From the NCBI GenBank assembly GCA_944470555.2, contig OX104128.1, positions 63,061,257 through 63,125,256 on the forward strand: a DNA stretch of 64,000 bases. The letters are read 5' to 3'. The first letter of the stretch is position 1, and the number at the start of each line of letters is the position of its first letter. The notes beneath the pieces were generated by a model. That model made no database searches. It saw nothing but the letters and a program-made list of their open reading frames with translations, and was not told the DNA's origin. Made by a program: the position numbers and the translations under genes. Below, one piece after another: positions 1-12,979 of this stretch. The DNA comes from Heterobilharzia americana. Taxonomy: Eukaryota > Platyhelminthes > Trematoda > Strigeidida > Schistosomatidae.

Positions 1-2676
1 CAATCAACACTGGACAAGACACCAGCTCAGTTGGTGATATCAAAATTTTGATGGGCGATATGAATGTGAAACTGGGAGCGGACAACACAGGAAGAGAACT
101 AGTTATGGGTCGAGAAGCACTCGGTGAGCTGATGAACGAGAATGGAGAATTGTTTTGCAGGTTTCTGCGCATTCAACGATTTGGTGATTGGAGTCAGGCA
201 GTGTGTTCAAGCACAAAGATATCGACAAGGTGAGCGACATGGATTTGACGAGACACCAGGACACACTCAACCAAAAATCAGATCGACTTCATCTCAGTGT
301 GAATAAAATGGAGACACAGCCTACTGGACACATGATGAGATGAAGAAGGGGAGCAGATGAGGGTCCACACCACTCACTGTCTAGTGCAAGGGCCCTTCCG
401 AATCAAGTTGAAAGTCTTCACAGAAGTTGGTGATAGACCACAGTTCAAGTTCAACACACACCGAGAACAGAAACTGAAGGAGGAAACTACAAAGGAGATC
501 TTCACGTCAGCCATCAAGACCAAATGGGATATATTGAGCAACATCATTGAAGGATCTGGAGTGGAAGAACACTGGAACTCTTTGAAAGCCATGTGGAAAG
601 AAACCTGCATAATTGTGTTAGGAAGGAAGAAGAAGCGGTGAGGCAAGGAATGGATGTTGATGGACACATGGAAAGTGAGAGAGCAGGGAGAGGAGGATGG
701 TGAAGCAGAAGATGAACCAGTGGAGTGCAATGATGCACAAGGAGAAGAGGAACTGAGTGCAACCTATAGAACACTACAGAGGAGAAAGAAGTGAAGAAGA
801 GTGTATGGAAAGACAAAAGATACCTCTATGAAACACTGGCAGGTGAAGGAGAACAGGTCGCAGGCCGGTGGGAGAGAGCCGACAACATTGAATCGAATAA
901 CCAGGATAGTATCTGTGAAGGAAGAGATTAACGCAGATGAATGGAAGCAAAGATGATGACGGAAATTTAATCACGAAGGATGGGAAACAAGAAGGGAACG
1001 GTGGACTGACCACTTCAAAATGCTCTTGAATCGACCAGCACCAGCACCATCACCACCTGCAACTCATTCAGAAATATCACTCACAGCCATAGAACTACAA
1101 GTGAACACAAATCCCCCAACAAAAGTGGAAGTCCTGAACGCCATAAGGCTACTGAAATATGGGAAAGCAGCAGGACCAGATGGAATCTCACCAGAAGCAC
1201 AGAGAACAGATGCAGAGACAACAGTGGATATGCTCACACCACACCACTACTGCAGAAGGTTTGGAAACAAGGTGGGAAGGAAGGAAAGTTACTATGACCG
1301 GAAGAGACTGGATTCAGGAAGTACAAATCATGTGCGGATCAAATCGCAACACCACATCACACATCATCATCATCATAGAACAGTGCATGGAATGGCAGTC
1401 AACTCAACTCAACTCAACATCAACTTCATCAACTTTGAAGGGGCCTTCGACAGCCTCTGTCGAGAAGTAATTTGGAAACTGCTTCAACGTCACGGTTTCA
1501 GTGCCACAAACCTTTATCAATCTCATTCAACAACTACATGAAGACACCACATGCCAAGCAATTGACAATGGGAAGCTCAGTGATGCCTTTGCAATGAAGT
1601 GAAGACAGGAAGGAGTAAGACAAGGCTGCCACGCACTATCACCGATCATCTTCCTGATTGTGGTCGACTGGATCATGCAGCAAACAGTGAGGAGTGAGAA
1701 GAGGGTGATACGCTGGCTGGACGACGGAAAAGAATCTAGAAGATTTGGATTTCGCCCATCATGAACTGTGTCTGATGTCACACAAGCTCAAAGGTCTACA
1801 AGTGAAAACTAACAAGTTGATAGAAGAGGCAGGACAGGCAGCGAAGACGCGAGGGACTTCAAGTGAATATAGAGAAGACAGAGGTGATGAAGATACCCAA
1901 CCAGCAACACCAACACCAACACCACCACCACCAACAACAACAACAAGCTCCAATCACCATCAATAGCAGAAACTTAAAGGAAGTAGCCTCCTTCACCCAC
2001 CCTCATAGACAGCATCTAGGCAGCAACTACAGGCGGCACAGACGAGGAAGTCAAAGCCAGCCAGCATCGGAAAGACAGCAAGACAGGCCTCCCTTCATTA
2101 ACCTGAAACCAGTGTGCAGATCTACTGCACTGCACTCAGCATAAAGCGTGAACAACATCCGGATTTTCAGCACTATGTCAGTTGAGTAAGTCAGTGCTTC
2201 CATGTGATGGTTGAGAGACTTGGCGTGTTACGAAGGGCATTTCCAACAAACTACAAACATTCATCAACAACTGCCTACACTGCCTCGTCACTGAAGCTCA
2301 GATGGCCAGAATAGTGAGAATAAGCAACAAGAAACTCTACCTGACTGGCAACGAACTAACTAACCAATAACCTATCGCTCAACAAATATGCACTGGAAGT
2401 AAGTCGAGATCGATTGGACATGCACTGAGAAGACTATTCGTGGACATCACGTGTCAGGCCAGGCCGTTGAGTGGAACCCAGATGGGAAGGTACGAGTTTG
2501 GCGTTGGTGTCTGAGGTTGACATGGAGGAGATGGTGTGAGGAGGGAATGAGAGTTTGTGGGCAGTTGTGGAGCCATATTGAAAAAATTGCAGAGAACAGA
2601 GTGAAATGGAGACGTGCTACTGAAGCCCTATGTTCCACTGGGAACCCAAGGAACAGATAATACAAATAATAATATG
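1..2676 (+). pseudogene. RTE-clade non-LTR retrotransposon, decayed copy 1 (5' part outside window)
   Basis: Remains of an endonuclease/reverse transcriptase of the RTE type. It starts inside the AP-endonuclease domain: the motif LMGDMNVKLGADNTG near 50-90 holds the family's catalytic Asp. Later reading-frame pieces include GKAAGPDGISPEA (about 1160-1200), a motif-A region with NFINFEGAFDS (about 1424-1455), motif B as LSPIIFLIVVDWIMQQ (about 1638-1685) and motif C as FAHHE in place of FADD (about 1750). A C-terminal IGHALRR segment lies near 2415. The frame changes many times and stops are frequent, so it cannot be functional. It aligns by eye along its length with the copy at 30,260-32,690 and ends in the same 3' sequence (GGAACCCAAGG) with a short AAT-rich tail near 2660-2676. 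Short tandem expansions (CACCAG, ACTCA, ATC units) occur where the other copy has a single unit. Confidence 0.85.
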
Positions 2677-2679
2677 AAA

Positions 2680-3050
2680 TCTCAGAATAACGGAGCAGGG
2701 GTGATGAATTATTGCTGCAATCGACAGATAATTTCCAAATACTGTGTAGCACGCTTGTACTGCGTGATTGTATAGCTCGAGACCATTACCTGTGAAATCT
2801 CCTTACGGAATGTGATTTGTAACAATCCTAACTGTCACGTTGACTACTTGGTACTAGAACGTATCAGAAATTGAAGCAAAATCACTCATAGTCCGAGAAT
2901 TTATGTCACAAATACAAACTAGGTAATTTAAAACTCAAATGACAGCTGCAAATCGTATTCACTTATGGTTTCTGTAAAAAAATAGCATTTATTTTTCAGA
3001 TCCAACTTCTCATGAACATTTTTAAAAATAGTATGCTACTACTGAGGAAT
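2680..3050. other. No gene seen
   Basis: A+T-rich sequence after the RTE tail. No coding frame or repeat was recognised. Confidence 0.5.
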
Positions 3051-3055
3051 TTCAG

Positions 3056-3288
3056 TAGTTAGAAACCACTCAGGCTGATCAGCAGTATTTCGCCACCCAG
3101 ATTAGATTCTTATGAACACCAGCTGGCCATTTCCCTCGTTTGGAGATGAGCTCATCAGTGACGTCCCCAGACAAATGGAATTCATATAGCCGAATTTGTT
3201 CAGGTCACCTGAACTTAGGAAGCTAACTTGCATGGACTCTGATCTGACTGGCGAAATACTACAGATCGGCCTGAATCGTTCCTAACTA
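3056..3288. repeat. Foldback repeat (family D), about 65-bp inverted arms
   Basis: The left arm (3056 to about 3117) and the right arm (about 3225-3288) are imperfect reverse complements. Key shared stretches are CAGTATTTCGCCA against TGGCGAAATACT and TAGTTAG against CTAACTA. The roughly 110-bp centre has GAGATGAGCTCATC. A tRNA-like stretch (TAAGTGGTAG near 3291, GATCGAACC near 3345) follows directly. No protein is encoded. It is either a small non-autonomous element or two SINE pieces in inverted order. Confidence 0.5.
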
Positions 3289-3429
3289 TCTAAGTGGTAG
3301 TGTCTTACGCTAGTTCATCACACTTTTCTGTCAGAGATCGAACCTGTCAATCTCGGCTGAGTGGTTTCCACCGAGAACGCCGCTGGCACCACAGTTAGGT
3401 AGCTGAAAAACTACTCAGCTATGAGAAAT

Positions 3430-4140
3430 GTCAAGTTGGACTGAGCAAATCATAAATCATTTTGCAAACTTATGATTCCATTTTTGAAATTTCTAAACAT
3501 TTACAAGTTCTTTCAATCATTTTTTGTTACTGAAACGGTTTGGTTAGACAGCTATGCTGAAAAATTTAGTCAAGAACTGGTGTGAGGGATGAATAGCAGG
3601 TTCATGCTACGTTGCTACTGCTAAGCAGTAGTTTATTCCAAAGACTTCGATCTCTGGACCCAAAAACTTCATGTTCTGCCGGTATTCTCAAATGTCACTT
3701 CAATAGTTTCAGCCCATCTAGGCTTTTTGTGTCATTTACTCATATCTTAACTCTGAGATCCACTCACAGGAGTTCCGAAGACATAGTTCCACATAAAAAT
3801 CGCTGGTTCTTTTCTGTATCAACCAACAGTTGGCAGTTCGGTCCAAAATGCGGTTTTATTTCCCAAATTTAGAAGATATTCAGTTGTCACTGTATTTTGG
3901 TTTTTACCCTTATGAGCTGATTGGCCTAAGAACTCGACTTTCAAGCACTAAGTCCCGGGCTCAAACCCTATCTTGTCTATTTTAATCTGTGCAACTAGGT
4001 AGTTTCTCAAAGCTTAGCCCAACAGGTGTGACTCAGCCTAATTAAAACAAAGATTTGTAGCACTAATCACTTCAGCGGTCAAAGTCACGAACATCTGTTC
4101 AGTGTAAATGTAACACTAAGATATCTTGACGTTAATGAGG
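3430..4140. other. No gene seen
   Basis: A short open frame at 3612-3872 has no recognisable domain. A tRNA-like patch (TCCCGGGCTCAAACCC near 3953) may be the head of an old SINE. Confidence 0.4.
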
Positions 4141-4149
4141 ATTTTAAAT

Positions 4150-4330
4150 TTGAGGTAGTATTCATCACCCAGTGGCTGAATGATTAACACGTTCGCCGTG
4201 AAATCTGAAGGTCCTGAGACAGATACCTAACCGGATCGTGGGTGCGTACAGCTGAGGAGTTCCATACTAGGACGAAACAGCTATCCATTGCTGCCAGATT
4301 TTTACTGCTTCTGCAACTAAGCTATTTGTT
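4150..4330 (+). repeat. Hammerhead SINE, family B, copy 1
   Basis: The tRNA-like head begins at CCCAGTGGCTGAATG (about 4170), an A-box-like match. It is followed by GGGTGCGTACAG, a hammerhead core CTGAGGA (about 4249), a stem II hairpin and GAAA. The cleavage-site region reads CAGCTATCC where the better copies have CAGCTGTCC, so stem III has a C-A mismatch, and stem I pairing is also broken. A piece of the SINE tail in reverse orientation (GTATTCATCA, about 4159) is fused directly to the head. Confidence 0.65.
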
Positions 4331-4334
4331 CAAA

Positions 4335-6430
4335 GGGTCAATACATGCTAATCATTTATCATTGTTAATCCCTAATAACCAAGTTTAAACTTTAGCAAAC
4401 AGTTATGCTTACTGTTCTAGTGAAAATAAAATTTTTAAAATGCTTTTCCTTAAAATGCAAACACAATTTTATGAGATAAATTAAATACAGCCTCTTTCTG
4501 TATGTGGTTTAACTTATGTCACTAGACTATCGATTATTTTTAGTCAGTTGTTTTCTGTACGTTAATCAAATACACAGCATGATGAAAGCTAATTCAGGAC
4601 ACCTGCATATCAAGATTTATTTCTTTTTTAATCTGAAATAACCTTAACACTACTAATAGTTGGGAACAAAATGTAGGTGATACTTCATCTTCACAAGATT
4701 AATCGAAAAAAAATTTCAGAAGATCGATTTAAATCTGTCTGACATCAGCTGAATCCCTAGAAAACAAGTTATTTATTTTGATCAATTACAAATCGCCATA
4801 GAGTATAAGTAATGATCTGTTTCATGAAGGTTGGATTTGTATACATGAAGTATTTAAGTCCAGAACGTTTTGTTGTGATGTGACCAACGCCGCTGAAGTC
4901 AGTCAGCTGAGTAGAGTTACTCTCACCTCTTAGAATGGTAAACAGACAGAGAGTCAATTGTTAAAAGTTCAGAAAAGACTTGAGTATAAATGGCTAATCT
5001 TTTGTGTATACACTGAAATAAATTCCATTCATTCAGTTGATAGTTTTTACGTTTGCTAACATCGAAAATTGGGTTCTGCATAAGACACTACTGTATCTTT
5101 GCTGAACCACTATGCTATTATTGTCATTATTTTTAAAATTAGCTGGTTGCGAGGCATGACTGAACTACTTAATTGCCTTATGCATACATTTGTGAAGAGC
5201 ATCATTCTTCTTCAAATACCGTTTAAGTTACTGATATAAACTTATAACACGATTATTTGTGTTGTTAATCAAATTAAGCGTGTCATGTAAGCAGGCGAAC
5301 AAGCATCACATTGATGAATGAGTGTGTAAAAAGTGAAGTTCTGAATAACCTAACAAAATATACATAGTACTGGCTATGAGGCAGTAGGAAAGCAAAATTT
5401 TCCCGTGTTTTTACTGTGGTAACTTGTTTTGAATATACGGTGCGGTTTACTTGATACTGCGGTTCGCATTATTTTTCGAGTAGAAATTTATTGTCAAATA
5501 ATAACTAAGATGTTTCAGCTCACAGCGGTATTCCAATCATCGTTTTCAGAACAAACTCAGAAAAACAGTATATTTCTCCTTTTGGGAATGCCAAACAAGC
5601 TGTTAAGCTTAAACTACCACTCTCTTCTCCTAACTTAGTCACGACACAGTTATTTTGTATGAATGAGTTTCAATTCAAAGGATTCGGTTATTCAAAGTGG
5701 AACTTCATAACTTAATGGTAAAATAAAAGCCAACATAACTTATTATCATGGATGTGATGTCATTTGTTACACAGTCAAGAGGAATTTTAAAAATTAAGCT
5801 TCCAACTGTTTATAACATGAATGGGATTTTACGGTATGCTGAAAAGAATCATCAACTGTTCTAATTTCTGTGTAGCCAGCATAAGCTACAGAAATCGAAG
5901 TAATCACAAGTTCATTCTGAAAAAGATTGCAATACTAGTCATGTGTGAATATAGGTAAGCGTAGAAAAGAGGCTTGTTTCACTTCGTTGGCAGTTTACGG
6001 GAACATTTAGAAAATATTCCTTTTAGTTTACAGTCAGACACTAGTATTTTCTGACTCTTTTCGCTTCCATTCTTGTTCCTCTTCTTCATCTCTCTCTTCC
6101 CCCTCATCCCCTCTTCCTTTCTTCAGTTTTCCTTAACACTTTTTCTCTCATCCTCTTTTCCTTGCTGTTGGCTAAATTTATCTGAACATGATTACTGCAA
6201 ACTGTCTTATAGTCAATCGATTTTTCCAGAGATACGAATTAATTTACCATTCACTGCTTATTAGTGACTGTTTTCAGAGTAGATTACTCAGAGTTTTAGC
6301 AAAATGTCAGTCAAGTAAAATGTGAAGAACGATATTCAAGTAAAAGATGTGATGGGGGTTGCTCTGCAAAGCAGTGCAAATAAACTAAATAATGTTACAC
6401 TATCTGTCTCAAAAAGTGAATAAATACCAT
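4335..6430. other. No gene seen; pyrimidine-rich tract at 6055-6175
   Basis: A+T-rich, unassigned. The C/T-rich stretch around 6055-6175 could be the 3' untranslated part of an old LINE, but nothing coding lies next to it. Confidence 0.4.
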
Positions 6431-6437
6431 CAATTTA

Positions 6438-6625
6438 AAGTTGGTATTCATCATAGACTGGTATCAGTTAGAAAAACAATGGGAACACTGGACAGGGCCA
6501 TGTATGCGCACTGCTGAAAAGTCTTATACTACGACAAAACAGCAACCAGGGCTTCTAGGTTTCCAGTGCTTTTTTTCCAGTTGATGTCAGTCTGTGATGA
6601 GTACCAATAAATCTCCATAAACCTC
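6438..6625. repeat. Palindromic remnant of hammerhead SINE family B
   Basis: The left part (about 6441-6500) is the SINE tail in reverse (GTATTCATCATAGACTGG). The right part (about 6505-6615) runs forward with a mutated core CTGAAAA near 6513, then a tail ending GATGTCAGTCTGTGATGAGTAC. The two tails are inverted copies of each other. The core is too damaged to be an active ribozyme. Confidence 0.55.
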
Positions 6626-6629
6626 CGGA

Positions 6630-9095
6630 ATCGAATCGTCGATTTAGTTTGTGATGTAATCTTACACACATGTACGCACAAAATATTAGCTCTATATGAA
6701 TAAACAGAAATCTAGGTGAAGAGCGAGCCGTTGTTCCACATCAATCACTTAGCATCACCTGTTTTGGTAACGTAATAAAAATTTGAACCAACAGAGTTCA
6801 CTTTATACCTTAGTTCTCGTTCTTGCTCAGAATTCGACTTCATGTTTTCCAATAAGTCTAGTAGTATTCATCCTCTTTGCTGGCATAATGAGATATTTAT
6901 TACAAAATCAATTACATGTAGCTGAATGTGGTCAGCGTGAATCCCTGTTAGGATGAGGTTTCGTCTTAGGTGTCACTCTTCGGAAACTTCACGTTGAACT
7001 TCCTCCAAATTGCGTCCATTTACCTAATATAAATTAGAGTGCACCACAGTGTCAAGCATCCTTTCTTAGTAAACACAATGTAAAGTTGATCGGCACAATT
7101 TGGTTGGCTATGAAGAGTAGAAAACATGGCTGTGTTCACTATCCGGTACATAGTCAATACAAATCAACCCAGTCCTCATGATTAAACTATAACATATCAA
7201 ATCATATTCGAATCCACTTTTATGTTCTGCATCAACTAGGGTACCAAGTTTGTGGGATACTCTGATTCATTTCCTACAACGCTAAATAGGTATAGTATGC
7301 TCCACTTCATTCATTTATTTATTACTTACTTTGAGGGTCAAACTCCTGTGTGTTTTATCAAGGCACTTATTGGATTCAAAGTAGTTTTCAGCGTGGATTG
7401 GTGTCAACTGGAGAATTGTTGGAAACCAGGGAACAGTGAGAATCTATTTTGTCGAATGCACTTCCACAATCCCTTGAGGGACTAGCACAACAACGTGAGA
7501 CCTCGGGTTACCATCTGGTGGCTGGATCACAACCCACATTTTCACATTACGCAAAATGTTTAAATTTGGGACATTGTGTTGTTGTTATCCAAGGTCAACT
7601 GCGAGTTTTTCCTCACATTCGACTTCAATCATTAAGGGGATAACATTTCTGAACAGATTCAATTTTCGAAACCAGCAAAAGTCAGATTGCGGGTTTCTTT
7701 AAAACAGCTGTCGAAAGAATTACACAGAGACATCTTTTACACACAAGTTAGTCTATAGTTAATCTTACCTCTATATGATCTAATAACAGTATGCGAACAG
7801 AATAAATAAAGCTGGTATTCTATATTAGTTCACCACATAATCATGTTAACTATGAGTATTCTTTTTGTATGGAAAATGTAGTCACCCGTCGGACTACTTC
7901 TTTGCAAAATACCCAGTCTGTGATTAGGTGTAAATCAAGGAGAAATTTCATCCAATCTTTCAAGGGATTTGATTTCATTCATTGTATCCCCTGTTCACTG
8001 ATGTAGGTCGTCACAGGTTTGTTGTATGATTTAAACAAGGCTACTCTTTGAGGTGGATTAGTTCCAGTACACCACTCATGATCCTGGCATCAAACAAGTG
8101 AGAAAGCTTTTCACTGTTGAGCTTACCTTCATCCGCCTACGGGATGGCAATGATAGGTGTAAATAATCTGAAATAATCACCTCAGTCAGTTGTATGTATA
8201 ATAAAAGTCATATGATCCTGATAAATATTCTTAGTGTACTAGACATATTTCCGTAAAAGGTAGATGAAAGTCGTCATCATAAATACAGAACAGTAAAATA
8301 GCTTATTTGTAAATATGTGATCAACATTAGTTGACGATTGCTGTCACTAAAGTTATTAGGTCTGCGGTTGTGTAAACATGGGGTGGTCATTTAACCACTC
8401 AAGCGTACTAAAATGGATGTCATCAAATTTCTATCGAAGTACTTCCTAGTTAGTTAGAGCATCTCTTTACTAGACTTTTGTTCAGTAGTAGTCACAACAG
8501 TCTCGTCGACTAAGTACAAAACGTACTTAAATTATAGTGCAAATTTAAAATTCCACCGTTTTTGAGAGACCCTTAAGTGATCTGAAGTGCGCTAGTGTGA
8601 AACAGGAACTATGGAGGGAAAGAAAGTAAATTTTCAGTGTATTAGAAGCTATAGTCTCCAATTAATCTCCTTCACCCTAGCCCTAATACAAATCATAGAC
8701 ACTAACACATGACCTGTTAAGTATAGTACACTTCTCTTAAATGATTTAATGTAACTGGTAAAGGCCATGGATTACGGACTTGGGGTTGTTGTTACTCAGC
8801 AGGGTGGCGTATCTGCAAGCTCTAGAAGACTGATGTCCTCCTATAGATCTGAACATGATTACTGGATTATGACAGACGGAATTCGATCAGGAGTTAGGCC
8901 TATACAACATGAATCTATTCATGCTGTATTCATGATTAAGCAATGTATGACACACTTTTAAATTCACTAGGATTGCTTTTTTCAAAGATGATACAATTCT
9001 GTATCTGTATTTAAATTATTAACAGAATACTTTCCAAACTCGGAACCAGATCATTAGTTTGTTCAATTCAGTCCTAAGGATTACCTGTTGCCAGA
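6630..9095. other. No gene seen
   Basis: Unassigned A+T-rich DNA. Short open frames near 7252-7485, 7449-7643 and 8767-8961 have no recognisable motif, no convincing splice context and no neighbouring exons. Confidence 0.4.
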
Positions 9096-9109
9096 ATAAT
9101 CAAGTCGCT

Positions 9110-10930
9110 TAAATAGAAGGAAAAGGAAAGGAAATTGGTAGTAAGAATGGAATATGTGATCGATCTAAGATCAGAGATTAGAGACTTTAACAATGATATG
9201 ATTATGAGCAATAATTTATGCTCGAAACGTCCTGAAGTAAGTTTCACGAGTCATCGTATTTTCAATGTTCGTTGTATGAAAAATCAAATTATTCCTAAAT
9301 ATCTCCGTCTACGGATTCCAATATCCACTGACAAAATCAAATCAGAGCAATAGAACATTTCAGCAAACTTCTTCTCAAGGAAGAAATTCACAGGATTATC
9401 AGGAAGTTAAGTACGATCAGAAATAAAAATGAACAACTGAAATGTGAACTTATGAAGATAGGAAACAGCAGAGACTATGAATATCTTATGCAAACATCAG
9501 ATAAAGCAAGATCAGCTGCTCCCAACAAATCCAGAAATAGTCAAATCAAAATGTTCAACAAATTAATGCAAGAAAAATATCCCTTAGAAGACAATCAAAT
9601 TACAAATGAAACATCAAACATCGATAGAATAAAGTGGGTAGTCAATCTCTACTCGAGAAACCTAAGCTCAGCTGAGACGAAAGTACTCGAAAAAGGACTG
9701 AACTTCAAAGTGACAATAGATCATCTAAAACCAGATGATGTCATACCTAGCATAGAAGTAGCATTAAGCTCGGTGGACGCAGCAACAGTTGAACAGATTA
9801 GAACATAGTGTGCGTTAACAACGAAAAGACAAAAGAAAAGATAGTGGAACTTAACAAGACTTGAGAATTCAGCTCTGAATAGTCTACGAAATGACAACGA
9901 TATAGTAATTGTTAAGTCTGATAAAGGCAATTCAACAGTAGTTATGAACAAATTGGATTATTTGACGAGCATATCCAAACAGGACTATAAAAGAAATCAA
10001 GAAGCCCTTAGACACGGTCATGAATAAAATCAGGAAATCTACAGTCGATCTGATACGCCGACTAAAACCATCTCAAAGTGAGTCTGAACGGTTTAATTTA
10101 ATGCCTAAAACTAATAATCCTAGCAGAATTTATGGCATTATTAAGATTCATAAACCAGGTTATCCCATAAGACCCATAGTTGACTTCACAAATACCCCAA
10201 TACATGAACTAACAAAGTACTTAGCTTCAATATTATGCCCTATTAGGAACCGTTCAAATTCCAGACTAGTAAACTCTTACTAGGTGAAACTTAGACTTAA
10301 TGACCTACACATAGAAGAGGATGGAAAAATGATTAGCTTCGATGTAACTAGTCTGTACACTAAAATACCAATCAGTATGGCACTGGAGGCAGTCAGAGGT
10401 CAACTAAATATTGACTCAAAACTTACAGAACTAAGATATCGGTTGATGAGATTTTATTAGGCATACAGTTATGCCTGACCTCTACTGTCTTCAAGTTTCA
10501 GTACAAAATATATAAAGAAGCAGAAGGAGTAGCAATGGGATCGCCAATATCCCTAATCATAGCAGATATATTTATGGATAGTTGGGAAAACATAACTTTA
10601 CAAACGTTTAATCCTACACCAAAAATATGGTGGCGATATGTGGATGACACATTTACTGTGTTGAAATCGGAACATATCGACAATTTCCACATGCATGTGA
10701 ACTCAGTAGTAAACGCAATCCAATTCACTTATGAGGTAGAAAATGAACAAGGAGGATTACCTATGTTGGATTGCAGAATAAAACGAAGAACAGATGGTGG
10801 AACTTTAACACTAAGCTGTTTAGAATACAACTGATCTCAAGTAACAGTGAATTATGTACATGAACCAATACCTTGGTAAGGAGTAAGAGTATGCAAAGCA
10901 CTTTGTTATATGACTTTTCTAGCGACCCAC
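9110..10930 (+). pseudogene. Penelope-like element, lineage 1, reverse transcriptase part (copy 1)
   Basis: Broken reverse transcriptase of a Penelope-like element. The N-terminal region is readable at about 9356-10,026 with two internal stops, including the conserved DKGNSTVVMNKLDY stretch (about 9916-9960). After a frame change, residues KTNNPSRIYGIIKIHKPG (about 10,107-10,160) and motif A FDVTSLYTKIP (about 10,338-10,370) follow. After a further frame change come motif B VAMGSPISLIIADIFM (about 10,529-10,575) and the catalytic motif C YVDDTF (about 10,637-10,654), then LPMLDC. At least three frameshifts and three stops are visible, so it is dead. The GIY-YIG endonuclease that should follow is missing, and homology fades at about 10,835-10,930. 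A matching reverse transcriptase end lies on the other strand near 15,000. Confidence 0.88.
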
Positions 10931-10934
10931 CCCA

Positions 10935-12050
10935 TAGAAACAGGCTACTTAGTTTGCAATCTTGCTTATTGGTGACCCTTAGGACTGTATTGATAGATCA
11001 TCATCTGCATGTGGTCCCTGTGTTTGCTTGATTCTGTACTGTATGTGGTAAAATCTTAGTTTTCACTGTTCATGGTTATCAGCAAAATATAATGAACGTC
11101 TGACAAATGCAAAAAAATGGGGAAGATCAAAAACTTGATAAATAAGTGAGGTACGTTGGACAAAATAATGCTGTCTTAACTTGGTTGTCTAGGAGATAAC
11201 GCTTTGGTGTTTGTAAAGCAACATACTACTTTTAAGTTTCACTGGAAATACTAAACACGAATACACATGCATTCGGCTCAAGAGCTGCTAACCAAACGAA
11301 ACGTCGATCCTAGATTCCACCGCTGATTAATAAAAAATGTATTTCAATTAGTAAGTAGAAGTAGAGTTTGGGACCTTTTAGGTAGATGTACATCCATTTC
11401 CTGTTAATCATCTTATTAGGAGGCAACTCCAGCACTTATTGCTTTGTGCAGTAAGCACTAGACTTCCAAGTTACCACAATCACCTTTCATTCTTCATTTT
11501 AATGAGATAAAAAGAAGTTTTAATGTTTTACAAAGCTAGGATTTCAGTGAACCTAAGTAATTACATCTGAACAGAATTCTAGGAGTCAATGTAAGCCTGT
11601 ATCTCTTTGTAGGTTCCAGTCACCTTGGGTGCAAATAGTAATAGATTTCCGATATTTCTGAAATCATTTATTCTTATGTTCAATCTTTCCTCTATGAACT
11701 TGCTTTCATACACGCATCTAGATACACAGCTGGCTGAGATATGGATGTATATATTATACTGAGGTTCATATTATTGTATAAGTCTCGGTTGATGAGCTTT
11801 AATGAACATGTTTTCAGTGATTCAGGAATCCAGACTAACATCCCTTTCTTATGCTGTATCATCTATATAGGCATGTTGGGTCACGTTTAATCAGTTCCTT
11901 GTCAGGCCTCTTTAATATCAGACCATTTAGAAATAATGGGAAGCAGGATATCACGCTCTTTACTTTGACTTCTTATAAACGGAATCATTGAGTGACCAGT
12001 TTCTCTACAATAGAAATTGCTTTTCTCAGAATAAAAAGAAGGCTGATACT
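10935..12050. other. No gene seen
   Basis: Unassigned A+T-rich sequence after the Penelope-like remnant. Confidence 0.4.
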
Positions 12051-12059
12051 ATTTTCATC

Positions 12060-12240
12060 CACAATCACCGGGCAACTTGTGTCAACTAATACTCATCAAA
12101 GCACATCATGAGGATCGATTTCCTAGATTGGTGACCACCCTGCAAGATGATCATTGATCGAACCTGGTCAGCAATTAGAACTAGAAAACATGAAATTAGT
12201 GTTGCTTTCTACTGACCAATCAGTGCACAGTGTGAAAAGT
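12060..12240. repeat. Dispersed repeat C, partial copy
   Basis: The stretch ending AAACATGAAATTAGT...GACCAATCAGTG (about 12,185-12,228) matches 63,625-63,665 by eye, and the preceding CATCAAAG...GGTGACCACCCTGC matches the middle of the copies near 40,570 and 63,535. It is non-coding. The copies near 40.4 and 63.3 kb carry an extra part upstream. Confidence 0.55.
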
Positions 12241-12244
12241 GAAT

Positions 12245-12835
12245 ACAAACATTATAATGATAAAGATGAGAAGCATACGAAATTATGCTAAACTACTCAA
12301 GAATATTACACATTCAACCTGGTCATATTTCAATCCAAAACCACACACTGTACTTGAATAATCCCAATCCGATGCCATGGGTTTAAAATCAGTAAACATC
12401 ATTATCATATGTGTATAATGATATATGCGGCTGTACATATCAAAGTTCGCTCACTCACGTATCTTTTTGCAGTTTTGTAAATTGTTCGTTTCTATGCATT
12501 CTGCATCTGTTAGGACGAATGCCAGCTGAAAAGAAGATTTAAATTAAATTTATTTGATATCATGCCTATAGTCCCTCTTTATTAAACTTTTAGACCCAAC
12601 TGTTAGGCTTCTCTTGGAATATTGATGTTTTTGTGCTGCTGCCTTTATACCACCTTTAGTTTACTCATCAGCGTATATGATGGTGTTAGATGCTGCTGCT
12701 GATGATGATCTTGATGACGCTATACGAATTACAACCTATATAACTTGATGATATGTATTCGTCGAAGCGATATAATTACTAGGATGAAGGATGATTTGAA
12801 AAGGGCAAACTCGCAAACATATCTGCATAAAATAT
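12245..12835. other. No gene seen
   Basis: Unassigned. A short GCT/GAT trinucleotide-rich patch lies near 12,690-12,716. Confidence 0.4.
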
Positions 12836-12836
12836 A

Positions 12837-12978
12837 GAGTGACTTTAAAGCCCTCCCTAGCAACAACTGAAATAACAGATTAGGTTTCTGTATTTCTGCT
12901 GGAAAGGAGAATTTTCGTAAAATATAGAAATCTGATTGGCTATTTTCGCTGCTGCGAAGATGGCCTTTGGAATCATTC
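12837..12978. mobile_element. 142-bp MITE (solo copy)
   Basis: The left end GAGTGACTTTAAAGCCCTCC and the right end (reverse complement GAATGATTCCAAAGGCCATC) form imperfect terminal inverted repeats of about 28 bp. Length, ends and the inner CTGAAATAACAGATTAGG segment match the units near 50.1-50.6 kb. It has no coding capacity. It is probably a non-autonomous DNA transposon, and no transposase for it is visible in this window. Confidence 0.65.
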
Positions 12979-12979
12979 A

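Noticed and set aside
6055..6175. Pyrimidine-rich tract as a splice or regulatory element
   Set aside because: No exon or gene next to it. More likely an old LINE 3' part or simple drift.
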